DNA of 64,000 nucleotides from Fimbriiglobus ruber (GCF_002197845.1 NZ_NIDE01000019.1:124001-188000); one strand, 5' to 3'; shown: positions 50,435 through 60,907, counted from the first letter of the stretch. The notes: generated by a model not told the origin, from the sequence alone. Made by a program: numbers and translations.

Positions 50435-53400
50435 TTACCCACACCCGGTCGTCTCGCCGCAGGTGTCGCACTTCATGCAGGCGCCGCTGCGAACCAGCGT
50501 AAGCGCGCCGCAGTTTGAGCAGGGGTCGCCTTCGTAACCCTTCTGTCGGGCGACCCGGACCTTATCGGCCTGAGGAGTGTTGCCGGCTCCGTTGATCCGG
50601 TTCGTTGGGGCGGCGTGCGTGGCCGTGGCGCCGTTGCCGTTGGTCTTGCCGTGGCCATTCCCGTTGCCGTTGGTCTTGCCGTGGCCGTTACCGACCGCCG
50701 GGGCGGCGTCGGCCGACGGGGCAGGGGGCGTCGGGTTGTTCGTGGGCTTCAAGTGCGTCGACCGCGGCGGGGCCAGCGACGGCCGCGGTTCCGCCGACTT
50801 CGCGTCCACCAGCCGCTCGGAGACGATCTCCTCGGACTCGAACGCCGGCTCGTCCTCGTCGTCGTGGAGGGCGTCGCCGCGGAGGTCTTCGGGCATCACG
50901 TGGGCGAGGTCGTGCCGGCCCAGGTACGTGATCGCCAGTTCCCGGAAGATGTAGTCGATGATCGACGTGGACATCTTGATGTACGGGTTGCCCTGGACGA
51001 TCCCGTTCGGCTCGAACCGCGTGAACAGGAAGGCGTCGACGTACTCGTCGAGCGGCACACCGTGTTGCAGGCCGAGCGAGACGGCGATGGCGAAGCAGTT
51101 CGTCATGCTGCGGAAGGCCGCCCCTTCCTTGTGCATGTCGATGAAAATCTCGCCCAGCGTTCCGTCTTCGTATTCGCCCGTGCGAATGTACATCTTGTGG
51201 TTGCCGATCCGCGACTTCTGCGTGTACCCGGCTCGGCGGTCTGGTAGACGACGGCGGCGGGCGATGTAGCGGTGGATCACCTTTTCCGTGATCTTCTCGG
51301 CGATCCGCATGGGCTCGGACTTCGGCTCTTCGACCTTCTTCGCGGGAGCAGCGGTCGGTTCCGGGTCCGGCACGACCGCCGCGAGCAGCGCGGCCTCGGG
51401 CGAATCGGCCACCGAGTTCAGCGGCTGGCTCAGCTTGGAACCATCGCGGTAGAGCGCGTTGGCCTTGGTCATGAGCTGCCAACTCAGCCAGTACGCCTTC
51501 TTCACGTCTTCAATGTCGGACTCGTAAGGCATGTTGATTGTCTTCGAGATCGCCCCGCTGATGAACGGCTGGGCGGCCGCCATCATGCGAATGTGCGACT
51601 CGGGCGACAGGAACCGCTTGCCGTTCTTGCCGCACTTGTTTGCACAGTCAAAGATGGGCAGGTGTTCCGGCTTTAGGTGCGGGGCGCCTTCGATCGTCAT
51701 GGTCCCGCAGACGAACGTGTTCGCCTCGGCGATCTGTTGCTTCGTGAAGCCGAGGTAAGTCAGGAGATCGAAGGTCGGGGCGTCCGACACGTCGTTCGGG
51801 ATGTTCAGTTTGGCGGAGAAGAATTCCGTTCCCAGCGTCCACTTGTTGAACACGAACGGCAGCTCGAAGGTGCCCGGGAGTTGCTGCTCGATCTTCAGCA
51901 GCGCCTCGTCGGTGAAGCCCTTGGCCTTGAGCGTCGTCGGGTTGATGTGCGGGCAACCGGCGAGCGTCCCAGCCCCGCGGCAGTAGCGCACGATGTCGTC
52001 GATCTGCCAGGGGGCGTACCCGAGCCGCGCGAGGGCGGGGGGCACGGACTGGTTGATGATCTTGAAGTACCCGCCGCCGGCGAGTTTCTTGAACTTCACC
52101 AGGGCGAAGTCGGGCTCGATACCCGTCGTGTCGCAGTCCATGACGAGGCCGATCGTCCCGGTCGGGGCGATGACCGTGACTTGGGCGTTGCGGAACCCGT
52201 GCTTCTCGCCGAGTTCGAGCATTCGATCGGATTCGTCGCGGGCCGCCGCGAGCAGGTCGACGGGGCACGCCCGAGGGTCGATGCCGACCGGGAAAACGGT
52301 CAGCCCCTCGTACTCGGTCTGCGGCACGTTGTACGCGGCCCGGCGGTGGTTGCGGACGACCCGGAGCATCGCGTCGCGGTTCGCCTCGTACTTGGCGAAC
52401 GGCCCAGCCTCGGCCGCGATCTCGGCCGAAGCGGCATAGGCCCCGGCGTGCATGATGGCGGTCAGCGCCGCGCATTGCCCGCGACCGGCCGGCGAATCGT
52501 AAGAGATACCCTGAACCATCAGTAGGGCGCCGAGGTTCGCGTACCCGAGGCCGAGCGTCCGCGTGTCGAACGACTTGCGGGCGACGGACACGCTCGGGAA
52601 CTGGGCCATGTAGACGCTGATTTCGAGGATCAGCGTCCAGAGACGAACCGCGTGCTTGTACGCCTCCACATCGAATTTGCCGGTCGATGTGGCGTAGAAC
52701 TTGATCAGATTCAGGGACGCCAGGTTGCAGGCCGTGTCGTCGACGAACAGGTATTCGCTGCACGGGTTGCTGGCGTTGATCTTGCCCTCGCGCGGGCAGG
52801 TGTGCCACTCGTTAATGGTCGTGTCGAACTGCACGCCGGGGTCGGCACAGCTCCACGCGGCGAACGCGATCTTGTCCCACAGGTCGTTCGCCTTGAGCGT
52901 CCGCTTCGGCTTCGGCTGGCGGCCGTCGCGACGGGCGTTTTCCAGTTCCGTCCGCCAATACAAAGGCCAGTCGGCGTCGGACTCGACCGCCCGCATGAAC
53001 TCGTTGGTGATGCGGACCGAGTTGTTGCTGTTCTGCCCGGAGACCGTGAAGTATGCCTTCGAGGTCCAGTCGGTGTCGTATTCCTCGATTTCGAGGCTCG
53101 TCGCCCCCTGGCGGGCGAGCTGCATGACGCGGGCGATGTAGTTCTCGGGCACGAGCGCGGCCCGGGCGTCGAGAACGGCCCTGCGCAATCCGGCGTTCTT
53201 GGTCGGGTCGTACTGCTCGGCCGCGACCGGGTGGGTGTGGATGGCTTTGAGGATCGCGTTGAGATTTCGGTTCAGCAGCCGCGAACCGCTGACCAGTGCG
53301 GCGACCTTCTGCTCCTCGATCACCTTCCACGAGATGAACTCTTCGATGTCCGGGTGGTCGAGGTCGAGGACGACCATCTTGGCCGCCCGGCGGGTCGTGC

Positions 53401-54193
53401 CGCCGGACTTGATCGCCCCGGCCGCCCGGTCGCCGATTTTGAGGAAGCTCATCAGCCCGGACGACTTACCGCCGCCCGAAAGCGGCTCGCCGTCGCCCCG
53501 GAGGGACGAGAAGTTCGAGCCGGTGCCGGACCCGTACTTGAAGATCCGCGCCTCGCGGACCCAGAGGTCCATGATGCCGCCGTCGTTCACGAGATCGTCG
53601 GAGACGCTCTGAATGAAACAGGCGTGCGGGGCCGGCCGCTCGTAAGCGGAGGCCGACCGGGTGACTTCGTTCGTCTTCGGGTCGACGTAGTAGTGACCCT
53701 GGGGCGGCCCTTCGATGCCGTAAGCCCAGTGCAGGCCGGTGTTGAACCACTGCGGGCTGTTCGGGGCGGCCATCTGGGCGGCCAGCATGTAACAGGTCTC
53801 GTCGTAGAACGCCCGTGCGTCACGTTCGGTGCCGAAGTAGCCGGCCTTCCAGCCCCAATACGCCCAGCATCCTGCCAAGCGGTGGAAGACCTGTCGCGAG
53901 TCGTGTTCGCCTTCGAGGGGGGTGTTGGAGGAGTCCGGCTTGCTCCGCTGGAGCCAGTGCGGAACACCCTCTTCGGCAACCCGCGTCGTCTGGTGGGCGA
54001 CGCCGGCCTTGCGAAAGTATTTCTGGGCGAGGATGTCCACCGCGACTTGCGACCACCCCTCGGGCACCATGATGTCCTTCATCTCGAACACCACGGACCC
54101 GTTCGGGTTGACGATCCGCGACGTCCGGGGGACGAACGGGAGCGAGGCGAACGGGTCCTGGCCTTCGTGGGTGAAGCGACGAGTAATCTGCAT
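50435..54193 (-). CDS. nrdJ: Vitamin B12-dependent class II ribonucleotide reductase NrdJ
   Basis: 1252 residues. It reduces ribonucleotides to deoxyribonucleotides with adenosylcobalamin. Visible: [50 protein letters not shown] (active-site region), [20 protein letters not shown] and a zinc-like C-terminus with CSNCGAL, CMKCDTC. Near the end a 30-base unit is repeated twice (50631-50690), encoding [10 protein letters not shown] in tandem. The ATG at 54193 is picked over 54238 because it begins the conserved [10 protein letters not shown]; neither has a strong site. The dCTP deaminase gene lies upstream on the same strand, a nucleotide-supply pair. Its last 96 bases are duplicated at 48160. 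Confidence 0.95.
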   Translation of the reverse strand: MQITRRFTHEGQDPFASLPFVPRTSRIVNPNGSVVFEMKDIMVPEGWSQVAVDILAQKYFRKAGVAHQTTRVAEEGVPHWLQRSKPDSSNTPLEGEHDSRQVFHRLAGCWAYWGWKAGYFGTERDARAFYDETCYMLAAQMAAPNSPQWFNTGLHWAYGIEGPPQGHYYVDPKTNEVTRSASAYERPAPHACFIQSVSDDLVNDGGIMDLWVREARIFKYGSGTGSNFSSLRGDGEPLSGGGKSSGLMSFLKIGDRAAGAIKSGGTTRRAAKMVVLDLDHPDIEEFISWKVIEEQKVAALVSGSRLLNRNLNAILKAIHTHPVAAEQYDPTKNAGLRRAVLDARAALVPENYIARVMQLARQGATSLEIEEYDTDWTSKAYFTVSGQNSNNSVRITNEFMRAVESDADWPLYWRTELENARRDGRQPKPKRTLKANDLWDKIAFAAWSCADPGVQFDTTINEWHTCPREGKINASNPCSEYLFVDDTACNLASLNLIKFYATSTGKFDVEAYKHAVRLWTLILEISVYMAQFPSVSVARKSFDTRTLGLGYANLGALLMVQGISYDSPAGRGQCAALTAIMHAGAYAASAEIAAEAGPFAKYEANRDAMLRVVRNHRRAAYNVPQTEYEGLTVFPVGIDPRACPVDLLAAARDESDRMLELGEKHGFRNAQVTVIAPTGTIGLVMDCDTTGIEPDFALVKFKKLAGGGYFKIINQSVPPALARLGYAPWQIDDIVRYCRGAGTLAGCPHINPTTLKAKGFTDEALLKIEQQLPGTFELPFVFNKWTLGTEFFSAKLNIPNDVSDAPTFDLLTYLGFTKQQIAEANTFVCGTMTIEGAPHLKPEHLPIFDCANKCGKNGKRFLSPESHIRMMAAAQPFISGAISKTINMPYESDIEDVKKAYWLSWQLMTKANALYRDGSKLSQPLNSVADSPEAALLAAVVPDPEPTAAPAKKVEEPKSEPMRIAEKITEKVIHRYIARRRRLPDRRAGYTQKSRIGNHKMYIRTGEYEDGTLGEIFIDMHKEGAAFRSMTNCFAIAVSLGLQHGVPLDEYVDAFLFTRFEPNGIVQGNPYIKMSTSIIDYIFRELAITYLGRHDLAHVMPEDLRGDALHDDEDEPAFESEEIVSERLVDAKSAEPRPSLAPPRSTHLKPTNNPTPPAPSADAAPAVGNGHGKTNGNGNGHGKTNGNGATATHAAPTNRINGAGNTPQADKVRVARQKGYEGDPCSNCGALTLVRSGACMKCDTCGETTGCG
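50442..50537 (-). repeat. nrdJ 3' end, direct repeat 2 (in the intact gene)
   Basis: Matches 48160-48255 at 91 of 96 bases, with all differences synonymous in the minus-strand frame. It includes the four-Cys C-terminal zinc-like region. Confidence 0.9.
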
Positions 54194-54306
54194 GGTGTTA
54201 CCGCGGGTTATCAGGACGTTTACTATTCGGCGGACCACCCGACGCGAGCGGGTCGGCGGTCGGAATCGAATTCAGCCCCAAGAGCAGTTCAAGTGACGTT
54301 GAATCT

Positions 54307-54333
54307 TGTACACTGGTATTGATCGCGTGTACA
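54307..54333. promoter_or_regulatory. Inverted repeat upstream of nrdJ
   Basis: TGTACAC at 54307-54313 and GTGTACA at 54327-54333, separated by 13 bases, about 115 bases before the nrdJ start. A possible repressor site; it does not match a clear NrdR box or a B12 riboswitch. Confidence 0.35.
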
Positions 54334-54404
54334 GATGGAATACGAGCCCGTGAGTGGGATATTGTTGCTCGCGATCCACCAGCTGCGCAACCCGAGTTCA
54401 GCCC

Positions 54405-55001
54405 TCATTTCTTGCGGGACCGACCCGGTGCCCGCGCGGGCGGTGCGTCCGGAGCCGTTTGCACAAACGGCAGAGTCAGTCCCTGCTGGTCTTGATACTT
54501 GCCCTTCTTGTCAGCGTAACTCACCTTGCACACGGCCACGCCCTTGAGGAACAGCATCTGGGCGATTCCCTCGCCGGCGTAGATCTTGGCCGGCAGGGGG
54601 GTGGTGTTCGAAATTTCAATCGTCACCCGGCCCCGCCACTCGGGCTCGAGCGGGGTCACATTCACGATAATCCCGCACCGCGCGTAGGTGCTTTTCCCCA
54701 CACAGACTCCGAGGACGTCTCGCGGGATCTCCATGTATTCGATCGTCTCCGCCAGGGCGAAGCTGTTCGGCGGGATGAGGCACGTATCCGCCTCGACGTC
54801 CACGAACGACTTGGGGTCGAAGTGCTTGGGGTCCACCGTGCTGCCCCAGACGTTCGTGAACACCTTGAACCGGCGATCCACGCGAACGTCGTACCCGTAG
54901 CTCGTCACCCCGTAAGAAATTACGCCGGGGCGGTGCATCTGTGGGGCGAAGGGCTCGATCTTGACGCCCGCTTCGATCATCCAGTCGGGTAACACGCCCA
55001 T
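54405..55001 (-). CDS. dcd: dCTP deaminase
   Basis: 198 residues. The enzyme deaminates dCTP to dUTP (or dUMP in bifunctional forms) for thymidylate synthesis. [40 protein letters not shown] and [20 protein letters not shown] with [20 protein letters not shown] are the family signatures; the S-T-Y-A-R-C motif and the E in EPEWRG are intact. The C-terminus is a basic tail (RAPGRSRKK). ATG 55001 has GGGAGG 9 bases upstream. It precedes nrdJ on the same strand, separated by about 210 bases. Confidence 0.95.
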   Translation of the reverse strand: MGVLPDWMIEAGVKIEPFAPQMHRPGVISYGVTSYGYDVRVDRRFKVFTNVWGSTVDPKHFDPKSFVDVEADTCLIPPNSFALAETIEYMEIPRDVLGVCVGKSTYARCGIIVNVTPLEPEWRGRVTIEISNTTPLPAKIYAGEGIAQMLFLKGVAVCKVSYADKKGKYQDQQGLTLPFVQTAPDAPPARAPGRSRKK

Positions 55002-55677
55002 GGCCGATCGCCTCCCTGCGGCCGGAAAGTTGCGAGTTCTGCCGGAGCCTCGGGAGCCGCCTGAGGTCAGAACCATTCGCATCCATGCGCAGACCCTTGG
55101 GATATCGTCATTTGGCGGTCACGAAATCGCCTAAATTACCCCACCCACCGCCCCGCGGTTTTCTCACCCGGAACCATTCGGCGTTTCGCCATCAGGTGAT
55201 TCGGATACTAGGCCGGCTGGATGTCCGAAACAACGGCTGATCGGTGGTCTTCACGGTCAACTCACCCCGATAAGAATAATCTGCTTTTTCTGTAAATTGC
55301 CGTACACTCAGGACAAACGCATAAAGAGGACTTACCAGCTGTATCAACAGAAATGTTGACGAAAAATGAAGCCCACTTCTTCGGCGTGATACCTCATCCG
55401 TCCGAGAACCGATCCTTCGAATCGGCTGCTCCCGCGATCACCATTCGATCATCCGCTTTTTGTCCCCCGGTCTCGTTTTGCCGCAGGCGGGCACAGAGCC
55501 GAGAAATCAAAAGCATTTCACTCGGATCTCTTCCCTGTTCCGCGTTCATCTGCGCGAATCTACGGCGAATGATCTTCGTTATGTTCAAAGCGTTGTGTCA
55601 TCCCAGGTTGTCAGCTCCCGGGCTGCCTGATAACTTCACTCGATGGTCCTGCGCGGACCACCGAACGAGGATGTCTC
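55002..55677. other. Non-coding gap upstream of the S1-domain gene
   Basis: No supported gene. TTGCCG at 55297-55302 and CATAAA at 55320-55325 with a 17-base spacer could be a promoter for the S1 gene with a leader of about 340 bases. A short hairpin TGGTCC-TGCGC-GGACCA lies at 55644-55660, just before the ribosome binding site GAGGA. Confidence 0.35.
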
Positions 55678-57201
55678 ATGGCCGACACGAACCAACCGCT
55701 GCCCTCCCCGCAGCCCGAACCCACTCCCGCCCCGGCCGCCCCGCAAGCCCCCGCGCCTGCCGCGACGGCGCCCGCGACCATCCTCGCCGGCCCGGGTGCG
55801 CCCCAGGCTGGCCGCCCGGATCGCGCGCCGCGCCCCGGCCCGCCGCGGACGGACGGCCCGCGCCGCCCCTTCCCGAAGGGCGACCGGCCCAAGAACGACG
55901 GGTCCAAGCCGCCACCCCTCGACATCCGCGATTTCTCCATGACGCGGCCGAACACCCGCGACCTGGACCGGTCGATCGAGGAGGAGCTGTCCGCCGCGCT
56001 TTCCGGGTTCGACCTGAAAGGGACGATGGCGACGACGGAAAGTCAGACGAAGCAACCGGCCGTTCCGGGCGTGCAGGCGAAAAAGAAGGGCCTAATTATC
56101 GGCATCCACGGCAAGGACGTGTTCGTCGAGGTGCCTGGCGGCCGCAGCCAGGGCGTCCTCCCGCTCCTCCAGTTCGAGGGCCGCAGCCCGGTCATCGGCG
56201 AAGAAGTCGAGTTCGACATCGACCACTACGACGGCGCCAACGGCCTACTCATCCTGACCATGCACGGGGCCGCCCAGGTCGTCACCGACTGGTCGAGCGT
56301 CACCCGCGGAATGGTCGTGGAAGCGAAAGTGACCGGGGTAAACAAGAACGGCACGGGGCTCCACATCGAAGTCAACGGCATCAAGGGCTTCATGCCCGCG
56401 AGCCAGATCGACATGTATCGCGTCGAGAAACTCGAAGACTTCGTGAACCAGAAGATGAAGTGCGTCGTCTCCGAGGTCGACCCCAGCGAGCGGAACCTCG
56501 TGGTCAGCCGCAAGGCGCTGCTCGAACGCGAACGCGAGCAACTCCGCGAACAGTTCTGGGCGACCATTGAGGAAGGCCAGATCAAGACCGGCATCGTCCG
56601 TAGCGTCAAGCCGTTCGGGGCCTTCGTCGACCTGGGCGGGGCGGACGGGTTGATCCCCGTCTCCGAAATGAGCTGGAGCCGGGTCGGCGACCCGAGTGAG
56701 GTCGTTCAGATTGGCCAGAAGGTCGAAGTGAAGGTGAACCGGATCGACTTCGAGGCCCGGAAGATCGGCCTCAGCCTGCGGCAACTCGTCCGCAGCCCGT
56801 GGGACGATTTCGCGGAGCGGCACAAGACCGGCTCGAAGATGGCTGGCAAGGTCACGCGGATCATGGACTTCGGGGCGTTCGTCGAAGTCGCCCCCGGGGT
56901 CGAAGGCCTGATCCACGTCTCGGAACTGGCGACCCTCCGCGTTCGCCGTGTCCGCGACGTGGTGACGGAGGGTCAGGAAATCACCGTCCAGATCCTGAGC
57001 ATCGACACGGAAGCCCGGCGGATGTCGCTGTCGTTGAAGGCGCTCCAGGTCGAAGCCGAGGCGACGAACGCCGAGCAGGAAGACGCCGAGCGGGAAGCCG
57101 ACGCGAAGGCGGCCGAGGAGCGTATGGCTCAACGGGCCGCGAACCCGAACCTGCGGGGCGGGATCGGCGCGGGGCGAATCCAGTTCGACGCGGGGGAGTA
57201 A
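55678..57201 (+). CDS. rpsA: 30S ribosomal protein S1-like protein (four S1 domains)
   Basis: 507 residues. Residues 1-75 are a Pro/Ala-rich unstructured leader (SPQPEPTPAPAAPQAPAPAA). Four S1 RNA-binding repeats follow, starting near KKGLIIGIHGKDVFVEVPGG, RGMVVEAKVTGVNKNGTGLH, KTGIVRSVKPFGAFVDLGGA and MAGKVTRIMDFGAFVEVAPG; the later two are the most canonical (GAFVDL, GLIPVSEMSW; GLIHVSEL). A Glu/Ala-rich tail closes the protein. S1 helps mRNA binding at the ribosome; four repeats rather than six is shorter than the E. coli form but common. GAGGA stands 7 bases before the ATG. Confidence 0.88.
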   Translation: MADTNQPLPSPQPEPTPAPAAPQAPAPAATAPATILAGPGAPQAGRPDRAPRPGPPRTDGPRRPFPKGDRPKNDGSKPPPLDIRDFSMTRPNTRDLDRSIEEELSAALSGFDLKGTMATTESQTKQPAVPGVQAKKKGLIIGIHGKDVFVEVPGGRSQGVLPLLQFEGRSPVIGEEVEFDIDHYDGANGLLILTMHGAAQVVTDWSSVTRGMVVEAKVTGVNKNGTGLHIEVNGIKGFMPASQIDMYRVEKLEDFVNQKMKCVVSEVDPSERNLVVSRKALLEREREQLREQFWATIEEGQIKTGIVRSVKPFGAFVDLGGADGLIPVSEMSWSRVGDPSEVVQIGQKVEVKVNRIDFEARKIGLSLRQLVRSPWDDFAERHKTGSKMAGKVTRIMDFGAFVEVAPGVEGLIHVSELATLRVRRVRDVVTEGQEITVQILSIDTEARRMSLSLKALQVEAEATNAEQEDAEREADAKAAEERMAQRAANPNLRGGIGAGRIQFDAGE

Positions 57202-57242
57202 CGGCCGAGAGTCTTACCCTGGCGTGAATACCCCCAGGCAAG

Positions 57243-57294
57243 CCATAAAACGCCGCGGCCCGTGGAAAAATCCACGGGCCGCGGCGTTTTATGG
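57243..57294. terminator. Very strong bidirectional terminator
   Basis: A perfect 24-base-pair stem with loop AAAA, including CATAAAACGCCGCGG on one side and its complement on the other, so A/T runs flank a GC core in both directions. It separates the convergent S1 and Tat-protein genes. Confidence 0.9.
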
Positions 57295-57357
57295 AAGACA
57301 GTTGCAACCGTATCTATTTCGGGGTGTAACCTCAGTCGTTGGGCAAATCCAGGCAGT

Positions 57358-58899
57358 TCACACCTTCATCAACCGGCTCGCTTCCAAATACCCCGGCGAG
57401 GGGTGGCCGTATTCGCTGGCCGTGACGCGGGCGAGGGCCACCAGTTGGCGCCAGCGGAAAGCTGGGCGCGTGGTGGCGAACTCCTCACACACCGTGCGGT
57501 AATACTTCTCCGCGTGCAACGCCCCGTCCTCGCTGCAGGCGTAGCGCAATAGCAGGTCGAAGACCGGCCGTTCCGGCAGTTTCAGTTCGCCGTAACGCTG
57601 GACCAGGGCTGCGGCCCCCGCCTGATCGCTGGCTCTGATGGCAGCCTCTGCGTCGTGGAGAAGGGCACCGGCATCTTTGGCTGTGATCTTCTCCAAGTGA
57701 GCGGGGAGCGGCATCGGCTCCTTGCTCAACGGGCCCCTGTGTTCCGGCCGCACGCACGTTTGGAAGGCCGCGACTATGAGACTGGCGAATGTGTTGCGGG
57801 AATTAGTGACCCGGGCAATGTTTCGCCAGGCGTTGGCCGCGTCGGACGCATGCACGCCGACCGAATTGCCGTGTACGCTTCCCTCGGGAACTTCCGGGGC
57901 GGACTTCATCGGGATGCGACCCTGGTCGCAAAGCACCAGTCGGTTCGAGGCCAGCGAAATCGCCTCGCCGACGTCTTCGGGCGAGAGACCTTCGGCCAGG
58001 GCCGCGGCGGCGGCTTCGGCGGCCTCAGCCGGGCTTGCGTCGTAAATCGTCAGGGCCAGCCGATCGACCCGCGCGTCTTCGGCGCGGCGGTTTCCCGGCG
58101 GCCGGTCGAGCAACTTGTACTGGTCCAGCAATTTCGGCAGCTGGGCTCGAATCCCGATCGTCGGACGATCCTGAACGCGGACGCAGAACCGGACCGACTG
58201 GCGGAGCAGGGTGAGAGCCTGGTCCTTGCCGACCACATCGATCGTCGCCCAGGCGCGCCAGGACAGAACCACGCGGTGGACGTCGATCTCGTCGTGAACG
58301 CAGAATTGTAGGTCGTTGTAGGCTTCGCCGATGGGCCCCCGCGTCAGGGCGGCGAAGGTGCGCTCGGCCGCCCCGAGATCGCCCTTGCGAAAAGTCTCAC
58401 GCAGAAGGTCGCTCCCGGGACGACCTTTCGGCAGGTCCGCCGCGACGACAGGGTGAAGCGCTTCTTTCTTGCTGCCGCCCGCTCCCTGGATGCAGCTGGT
58501 GTTACGGTACAGCACCTTGAACACGGGCAGGGCTCGGCGCGCCTCGGGCAATTCGCGCGACATTTGCAATGAAGGCAGTAAGGCCGCGAAGCAATGGTGG
58601 CCTTCGTAATCCAACCCGCCGAACGTGCGGGCGTTGGCCAAGGCGGCGGCCGCCACGAGGTCGTCGAGTTTGGCACCGCCCTGCAGCTTTTCCAAGAGAA
58701 CGGGCAACAACTTGTCGACGGGCGTGTCTTGCATCAGCCCGACCAGCGACTCGCGGTCGCCGAATAGCAAGCGTTCTGGCCCGTCGGCGGCGAATGATGG
58801 CGCCAGCCCGAGTTCGGCGGCCACGCCCGAACCGACACTGGTCAGCAGCATCCCTTTGCCCACGTCGGCAAGGAATTCCCGGCGGTTCCGATTCATCAT
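57358..58899 (-). CDS. Tat-exported hypothetical protein, 513 residues
   Basis: MMNRNRREFLADVGKGMLLT holds a twin-arginine signal (RREFL) followed by a hydrophobic stretch, so the folded protein is likely exported by Tat. The remainder is mostly helical with no recognised domain: LVGLMQDTPVDKLLPVLLEK, GHHCFAALLPSLQMSRELPE, VDRLALTIYDASPAEAAEAA and YACSEDGALHAEKYYRTVCE. Tat export often means a cofactor; ALHAEKYYRTVC and HDEIDVHRVV have His residues that could bind metal, but this is speculation. Planctomycetes encode many such proteins. The start is at 58899 or one codon later. Confidence 0.75.
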   Translation of the reverse strand: MMNRNRREFLADVGKGMLLTSVGSGVAAELGLAPSFAADGPERLLFGDRESLVGLMQDTPVDKLLPVLLEKLQGGAKLDDLVAAAALANARTFGGLDYEGHHCFAALLPSLQMSRELPEARRALPVFKVLYRNTSCIQGAGGSKKEALHPVVAADLPKGRPGSDLLRETFRKGDLGAAERTFAALTRGPIGEAYNDLQFCVHDEIDVHRVVLSWRAWATIDVVGKDQALTLLRQSVRFCVRVQDRPTIGIRAQLPKLLDQYKLLDRPPGNRRAEDARVDRLALTIYDASPAEAAEAAAAALAEGLSPEDVGEAISLASNRLVLCDQGRIPMKSAPEVPEGSVHGNSVGVHASDAANAWRNIARVTNSRNTFASLIVAAFQTCVRPEHRGPLSKEPMPLPAHLEKITAKDAGALLHDAEAAIRASDQAGAAALVQRYGELKLPERPVFDLLLRYACSEDGALHAEKYYRTVCEEFATTRPAFRWRQLVALARVTASEYGHPSPGYLEASRLMKV

Positions 58900-59575
58900 C
58901 GTGTACCTCGGTGGAGAAGTGGATTAGTCTGAGGTTGGGTGTCGCCCGTCCCAGAAGATTCAAAGGCGGGTTTTGCGACGTCGGGTGTCGCATCATGGTA
59001 AACTGATGCGAGGCGATTGCAACCAGTTTGACGCCGGGGGGAACCGGTTTGGTTCATGAGGCGGCCGAGGTGGAAGGGCGTGAACATCCCGCCGTAATGG
59101 CCCCCACGCCGAGCGCCGGTGTAAAAATGCCATGCGTCGAGAAGCGCCAAGGCATGTTTGAAATAGGCATGTCAAGAAATTGATATTTGATGCAAATATA
59201 TTTCGGAAATATTAATTTTATATATAACAGATTAATATTATCAATTTGTAGATTTGAAAAGTATCGTTACGATCCCTGTCGTTTCTTCGGTACCGTTTGT
59301 TCCGGACAGGTGGCCCAAACACCGTGCACGTCGTGCCTAGAAACGCATCGTTGATTCTGCTTTCTGTCTGGAAACGTCGTCGTAACTGATCATCTCTGGC
59401 GACTTTTTCCATACTTTTATCGCTCGCCCAAAACATATCGCTCGGGCGCGTCATTTGCAGTTTGCCGACCGAACCTAGCCATGCCGCAAATGTCATCAAC
59501 CTGCTTACCACAGGGTATTTGCGAATTTGGTGCTGTGAGAAAGCCGGACCTGTTACCTCTTCCGGGAGTCACACC
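58900..59575. other. Gap with a repeat fragment and an AT-rich stretch
   Basis: Contains the MITE fragment at 59054-59121 and an AT-rich tract near 59170-59260 (for example AATTTTATATATAACAG). No supported gene. Confidence 0.4.
59054..59121. repeat. Truncated relative of the MITE-like element
   Basis: The first 26 bases are identical to 38126-38151, and ACGCCGAGCGCCGGTG at 59106-59121 resembles an internal block of that element. The remainder of the 313-bp element is missing, so this is a deleted or decayed copy. Confidence 0.65.
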
Positions 59576-60907
59576 ATGCAGGTTGATTCCAAAGATTTGT
59601 TGGTAAAGACTCTCGGCCCCTGCCGCGTTGCGTCTCCGTTGGGCTCACTGCTGAGAGATCGTCGGCCCACTTTCCACAACGTCGCGGAAAACGATCGCGT
59701 GGTGTTCGACGACACGATCTCGGCTCTCGCCAGCCGCACGTGCGCACCAGCCGAGTTGCCGTCTTTTGAACCGGCCGGGGCGCGATCCAAAATCTTTTTC
59801 GATCCGTCCAAGACGCGGGTCGGGATCGTAACGTGTGGCGGCCTCTGTCCGGGCTTGAATGATGTGATTCGGGCGATCGTACTTGAACTCGTTGACTGGT
59901 ACGGCGTCGACAAAATCTACGGCTTTCGCAACGGTTATCAGGGATTTATCGCCTCCTACGGACGCAGTGTTGTCGACCTGACCGGACAGGTCGTCAGCAG
60001 CATCAACGAGCAAGGGGGCACGATTCTCGGCACGTCGCGCGGGCAGCAGGATCCGGCCGAGATCGTCGACTGCCTGGAGCGGATGAGCATCAACATTCTG
60101 TTCGTCATCGGCGGCGACGGGACGATCCGCGGGGCGCTGGGTATTTCGAAGGAAATTGCCGAGCGGGGAGCCAAGATCGCCGTCGTCGGCATCCCGAAGA
60201 CGATCGACAACGACATCATGTTCATCGACCAGAGTTTCGGCTTCCAGACCGCCTTCTCCGAGGCGACCAAGTCGATCCGCGCGGCCCACGTCGAGGCGAC
60301 CGCGTCCCCGAACGGGGTTGGGTTGGTCCGGCTCATGGGCCGGCATTCGGGCTTCATCGCCTGCTACGCCTCGCTCGCCATGAGCGACGCGAATTTCGTT
60401 CTGATCCCCGAAGTTCCGTTCCAACTCGACGGCGAAAACGGGTTGCTCAACGTCCTGCGAAAGCGCCTCCTCCGGCGCCATCACGCCGTCATGGTCGTCG
60501 CCGAGGGAGCGGGACAGAACGTGCTTTCGCCCGAACACGGCGGACAAGGAACGGACGCCTCCGGGAACGTCAAACTCCAGGACATCGGCCTCTACCTCAA
60601 AAAACGGATCACCGATTATTTCGCCGGCATCGGCATGGAACTCAACCTCAAGTACATCGACCCGAGCTACGCCATCCGGAGCGTACCCGCGAACCCATAC
60701 GACAGCGTTTACTGCATCCGGCTGGGCCATAACGCCGTGCACGCGGCCATGTCCGGGCGGACCGAGATGGTCGTCGGGCGGTGGAATAGCCGGTTCGTTC
60801 ACGTTCCCATGCCGCTCGCGATTCGCGAGCGTTACACGGTCGACCCGGACGGCGACCTGTGGATGTCCGTCCTCGAATCGACGGGGCAGCCGCGAAGTTT
60901 CCAGTAA
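59576..60907 (+). CDS. pfkA: ATP-dependent 6-phosphofructokinase (long-chain clade)
   Basis: 443 residues. It phosphorylates fructose 6-phosphate in glycolysis. TRVGIVTCGGLCPGLNDVIR starts the fold; LFVIGGDGTIRGALGISKEI near residue 179 has GGDGT, the ATP-type signature (PPi-type enzymes usually read GGDDT); VVGIPKTIDNDIMFIDQSFG carries the catalytic Asp; GLVRLMGRHSGFIACYASLA is the substrate loop. PKTIDND instead of PGTIDND marks the long plant/TP0108-like clade. The ATG at 59576 has GGGAG 8 bases upstream. PEP carboxylase follows on the same strand. Confidence 0.93.
   Translation: MQVDSKDLLVKTLGPCRVASPLGSLLRDRRPTFHNVAENDRVVFDDTISALASRTCAPAELPSFEPAGARSKIFFDPSKTRVGIVTCGGLCPGLNDVIRAIVLELVDWYGVDKIYGFRNGYQGFIASYGRSVVDLTGQVVSSINEQGGTILGTSRGQQDPAEIVDCLERMSINILFVIGGDGTIRGALGISKEIAERGAKIAVVGIPKTIDNDIMFIDQSFGFQTAFSEATKSIRAAHVEATASPNGVGLVRLMGRHSGFIACYASLAMSDANFVLIPEVPFQLDGENGLLNVLRKRLLRRHHAVMVVAEGAGQNVLSPEHGGQGTDASGNVKLQDIGLYLKKRITDYFAGIGMELNLKYIDPSYAIRSVPANPYDSVYCIRLGHNAVHAAMSGRTEMVVGRWNSRFVHVPMPLAIRERYTVDPDGDLWMSVLESTGQPRSFQ

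Larger units (their letters stand above)
48160..50537. mobile_element. AT-rich methyltransferase island at the nrdJ 3' end
   Basis: The segment lies between two 96-base direct repeats (48160-48255 and 50442-50537), both encoding the NrdJ C-terminus. The island between them (48256-50441) is markedly more AT-rich than the flanks and holds a DNA methyltransferase, a two-winged-helix protein and no visible integrase. The copy at 50442 is joined to the full nrdJ gene and stops with TAA; the distal copy stops with TGA. Confidence 0.7.

Noticed and set aside
54194-54404. B12 riboswitch upstream of nrdJ
   Set aside because: The gap of about 210 bases shows no recognisable B12 box; only a short inverted repeat is seen.
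54405-55001. tRNA or other RNA genes in the gaps around dcd and S1
   Set aside because: No cloverleaf pattern or T-loop GTTCRANNC in a suitable context was found by eye in these or other gaps.
59165-59260. AT-rich tract as a replication origin
   Set aside because: No DnaA-box cluster or dnaA/dnaN genes nearby; it is better explained as a promoter region or insertion scar.
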